Part shown: piece after piece, positions 5,685-6,016 of the stretch
Layout: each line of letters starts with the position of its first letter
How positions within the stretch are numbered: position 1 is the stretch's first letter
From: an uncultured Eubacteriales bacterium
GTDB lineage: Bacteria; Bacillota; Clostridia; Monoglobales; Firm-18
Reading direction: 5' to 3'
DNA: 6,016 nucleotides
Assembly (NCBI GenBank): GCA_905210885.1
Contig: CAJLYO010000114.1
Span: 1 to 6,016, forward strand
Notes under the pieces: model-generated
What the model saw: the letters and a program-made list of their open reading frames with translations, nothing else
What the model was told of the DNA's origin: nothing
The model's database searches: none
Position numbers and translations under genes: made by a program

Positions 5685-5745
5685 TTCCCCATCTGTAAGA
5701 TAACATTGTTGTAACAAGTGCCGTACATATTATTTTCTTTTTCAT
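5668..5745 (-). CDS. Tiny frame with good ribosome site and signal-peptide-like start
   Basis: ATG at 5745 is preceded by GAAAGGATGAGTTT, a good Shine-Dalgarno sequence. It encodes MKKKIICTALVTTML, like the beginning of a signal peptide, then SYRWGNGNTK and a stop at 5670-5668. The hydrophobic stretch is short. The start signals are better than the remaining sequence, and the frame overlaps the neighbouring small frame (5684-5556). It may be the true 5' end of that gene separated by an indel near 5700, or a remnant of another gene. Confidence 0.3.
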   Translation of the reverse strand: MKKKIICTALVTTMLSYRWGNGNTK

Positions 5746-5770
5746 AAACTCATCCTTTCATTTTGGGCAT

Positions 5771-5816
5771 AAAAATGCCGACATACTCGAATTTCATTCA
5801 TCGAAGATGTCGGCAT
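5771..5816 (-). terminator. Rho-independent terminator overlapping a stop codon
   Basis: A perfect 10-bp inverted repeat ATGCCGACAT (5775-5784) / ATGTCGGCAT (5807-5816), with further partial pairing inside (TCGA on both sides), is followed on the minus strand by a T-run (5775-5771). The stop codon of the minus-strand frame (5796-5794) lies in the loop. A second, shorter hairpin, GGCAT-AAAA-ATGCC (5766-5779), shares one arm and could compete with it. Confidence 0.75.
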
Positions 5817-6006
5817 CATTTTCGAAGCATTCTACAAAGAATCCTGCTCCTAATTTGAATCCTTTCATAAAGGTTTTACATTCTATTATTTGTATCATTT
5901 CGTCATAACAGGCTTTAACCTTATTAAATAATTCTTTTTCATGCTCATTGCCTTCTTCCCAGATTTGATGGACAGAAAAAAGTGTGATATAATGAAATGG
6001 ACACAA
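5794..6006 (-). CDS. Small clostridial protein resembling the C-terminus of DUF6809-like proteins; N-terminus doubtful
   Basis: The 70-codon frame from ATG 6006 ends at 5794 inside a terminator hairpin. From about 5962 on, it reads as an acidic helical protein: EEGNEHEKELFNKV, an ACYDEMIQII helix, then FMKGFKLGAGFFVE. The pattern of a short helix, a loop and then (F/Y)xxGFxLGA resembles the C-terminal helix pair of small Firmicutes proteins that I recall as DUF6809-like. The first ~15 residues (MCPFHYITLF) do not look like that family, have no good ribosome site in view and overlap a strong opposite-strand promoter (5965-5993). The gene is therefore probably 5'-truncated near 5960, with unrelated sequence to the right. 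Confidence 0.5.
   Translation of the reverse strand: MCPFHYITLFSVHQIWEEGNEHEKELFNKVKACYDEMIQIIECKTFMKGFKLGAGFFVECFENDADIFDE
5965..5993 (+). promoter_or_regulatory. Sigma-A-type promoter firing rightward out of the window
   Basis: TTGATG (5965-5970), a 17-bp spacer and a perfect TATAAT (5988-5993) lie on the plus strand, predicting a transcript start near 6000. It would drive a gene starting beyond the right edge. It lies inside the minus-strand frame 5794-6006, which argues against that frame's N-terminal part. Confidence 0.65.
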
Positions 6007-6016
6007 ACAAATCCAA

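Noticed and set aside
1..6016. CRISPR array, toxin-antitoxin or phage-defence operon
   Set aside because: No regularly spaced repeats, Cas-like proteins, or recognisable toxin/antitoxin pairs are present.

Overview
This window looks like two unrelated pieces of DNA joined near position 3010. The left piece (1 to about 3010) reads like Bacteroidales DNA: mid-GC, with no Shine-Dalgarno sequence at the main start. The right piece (about 3010 to 6016) reads like a low-GC Gram-positive Clostridia genome: strong Shine-Dalgarno sites, sigma-A-type promoters, an S-layer-homology (SLH) protein, a tRNA-Leu with encoded CCA and U-tailed terminators. Both taxon calls are inferred from sequence style and protein families. 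The join may be a chimeric metagenomic assembly or a real insertion; the sequence alone cannot decide.

Left piece, all on the minus strand: a very large multi-domain flavin/iron-sulfur oxidoreductase runs off the left edge. Its domain order is Fer2-like [2Fe-2S], FAD/NAD(P) disulfide-reductase-like, two [4Fe-4S] motifs, a BFD-like [2Fe-2S] domain and a DAO-type FAD domain. This puts in one polypeptide what HcnA/HcnB/HcnC or OoxA/OoxB enzymes split among subunits, but the frame breaks between the [4Fe-4S] and BFD parts (915-967). Upstream lie a hairpin terminator and a small signal-peptide gene that has lost its start codon at the join and is broken by a frameshift.

Right piece: an unnamed 182-residue protein (3009-3557) follows a broken SLH-domain membrane protein gene (3585-4722), both on the minus strand. 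A roughly 455-base AT-rich spacer (4738-5192) separates them from a plus-strand tRNA unit: promoter (5193-5222), a decayed or interrupted tRNA-Leu-like sequence (5254-5380), an intact tRNA-Leu(UAG) (5418-5501) and a terminator (5507-5540). The right end holds remnants of small minus-strand genes and a strong outward plus-strand promoter (5965-5993).

Reading-frame damage recurs in both pieces (near 960, 2905, 3843, 4362, 4490 and possibly 5700). That pattern fits indel-type sequencing or assembly error at least as well as true gene decay. I see no CRISPR array, transposase, integrase or clear new defence system. The most notable items are the fused oxidoreductase, the inter-phylum join and the tRNA-Leu-like element.
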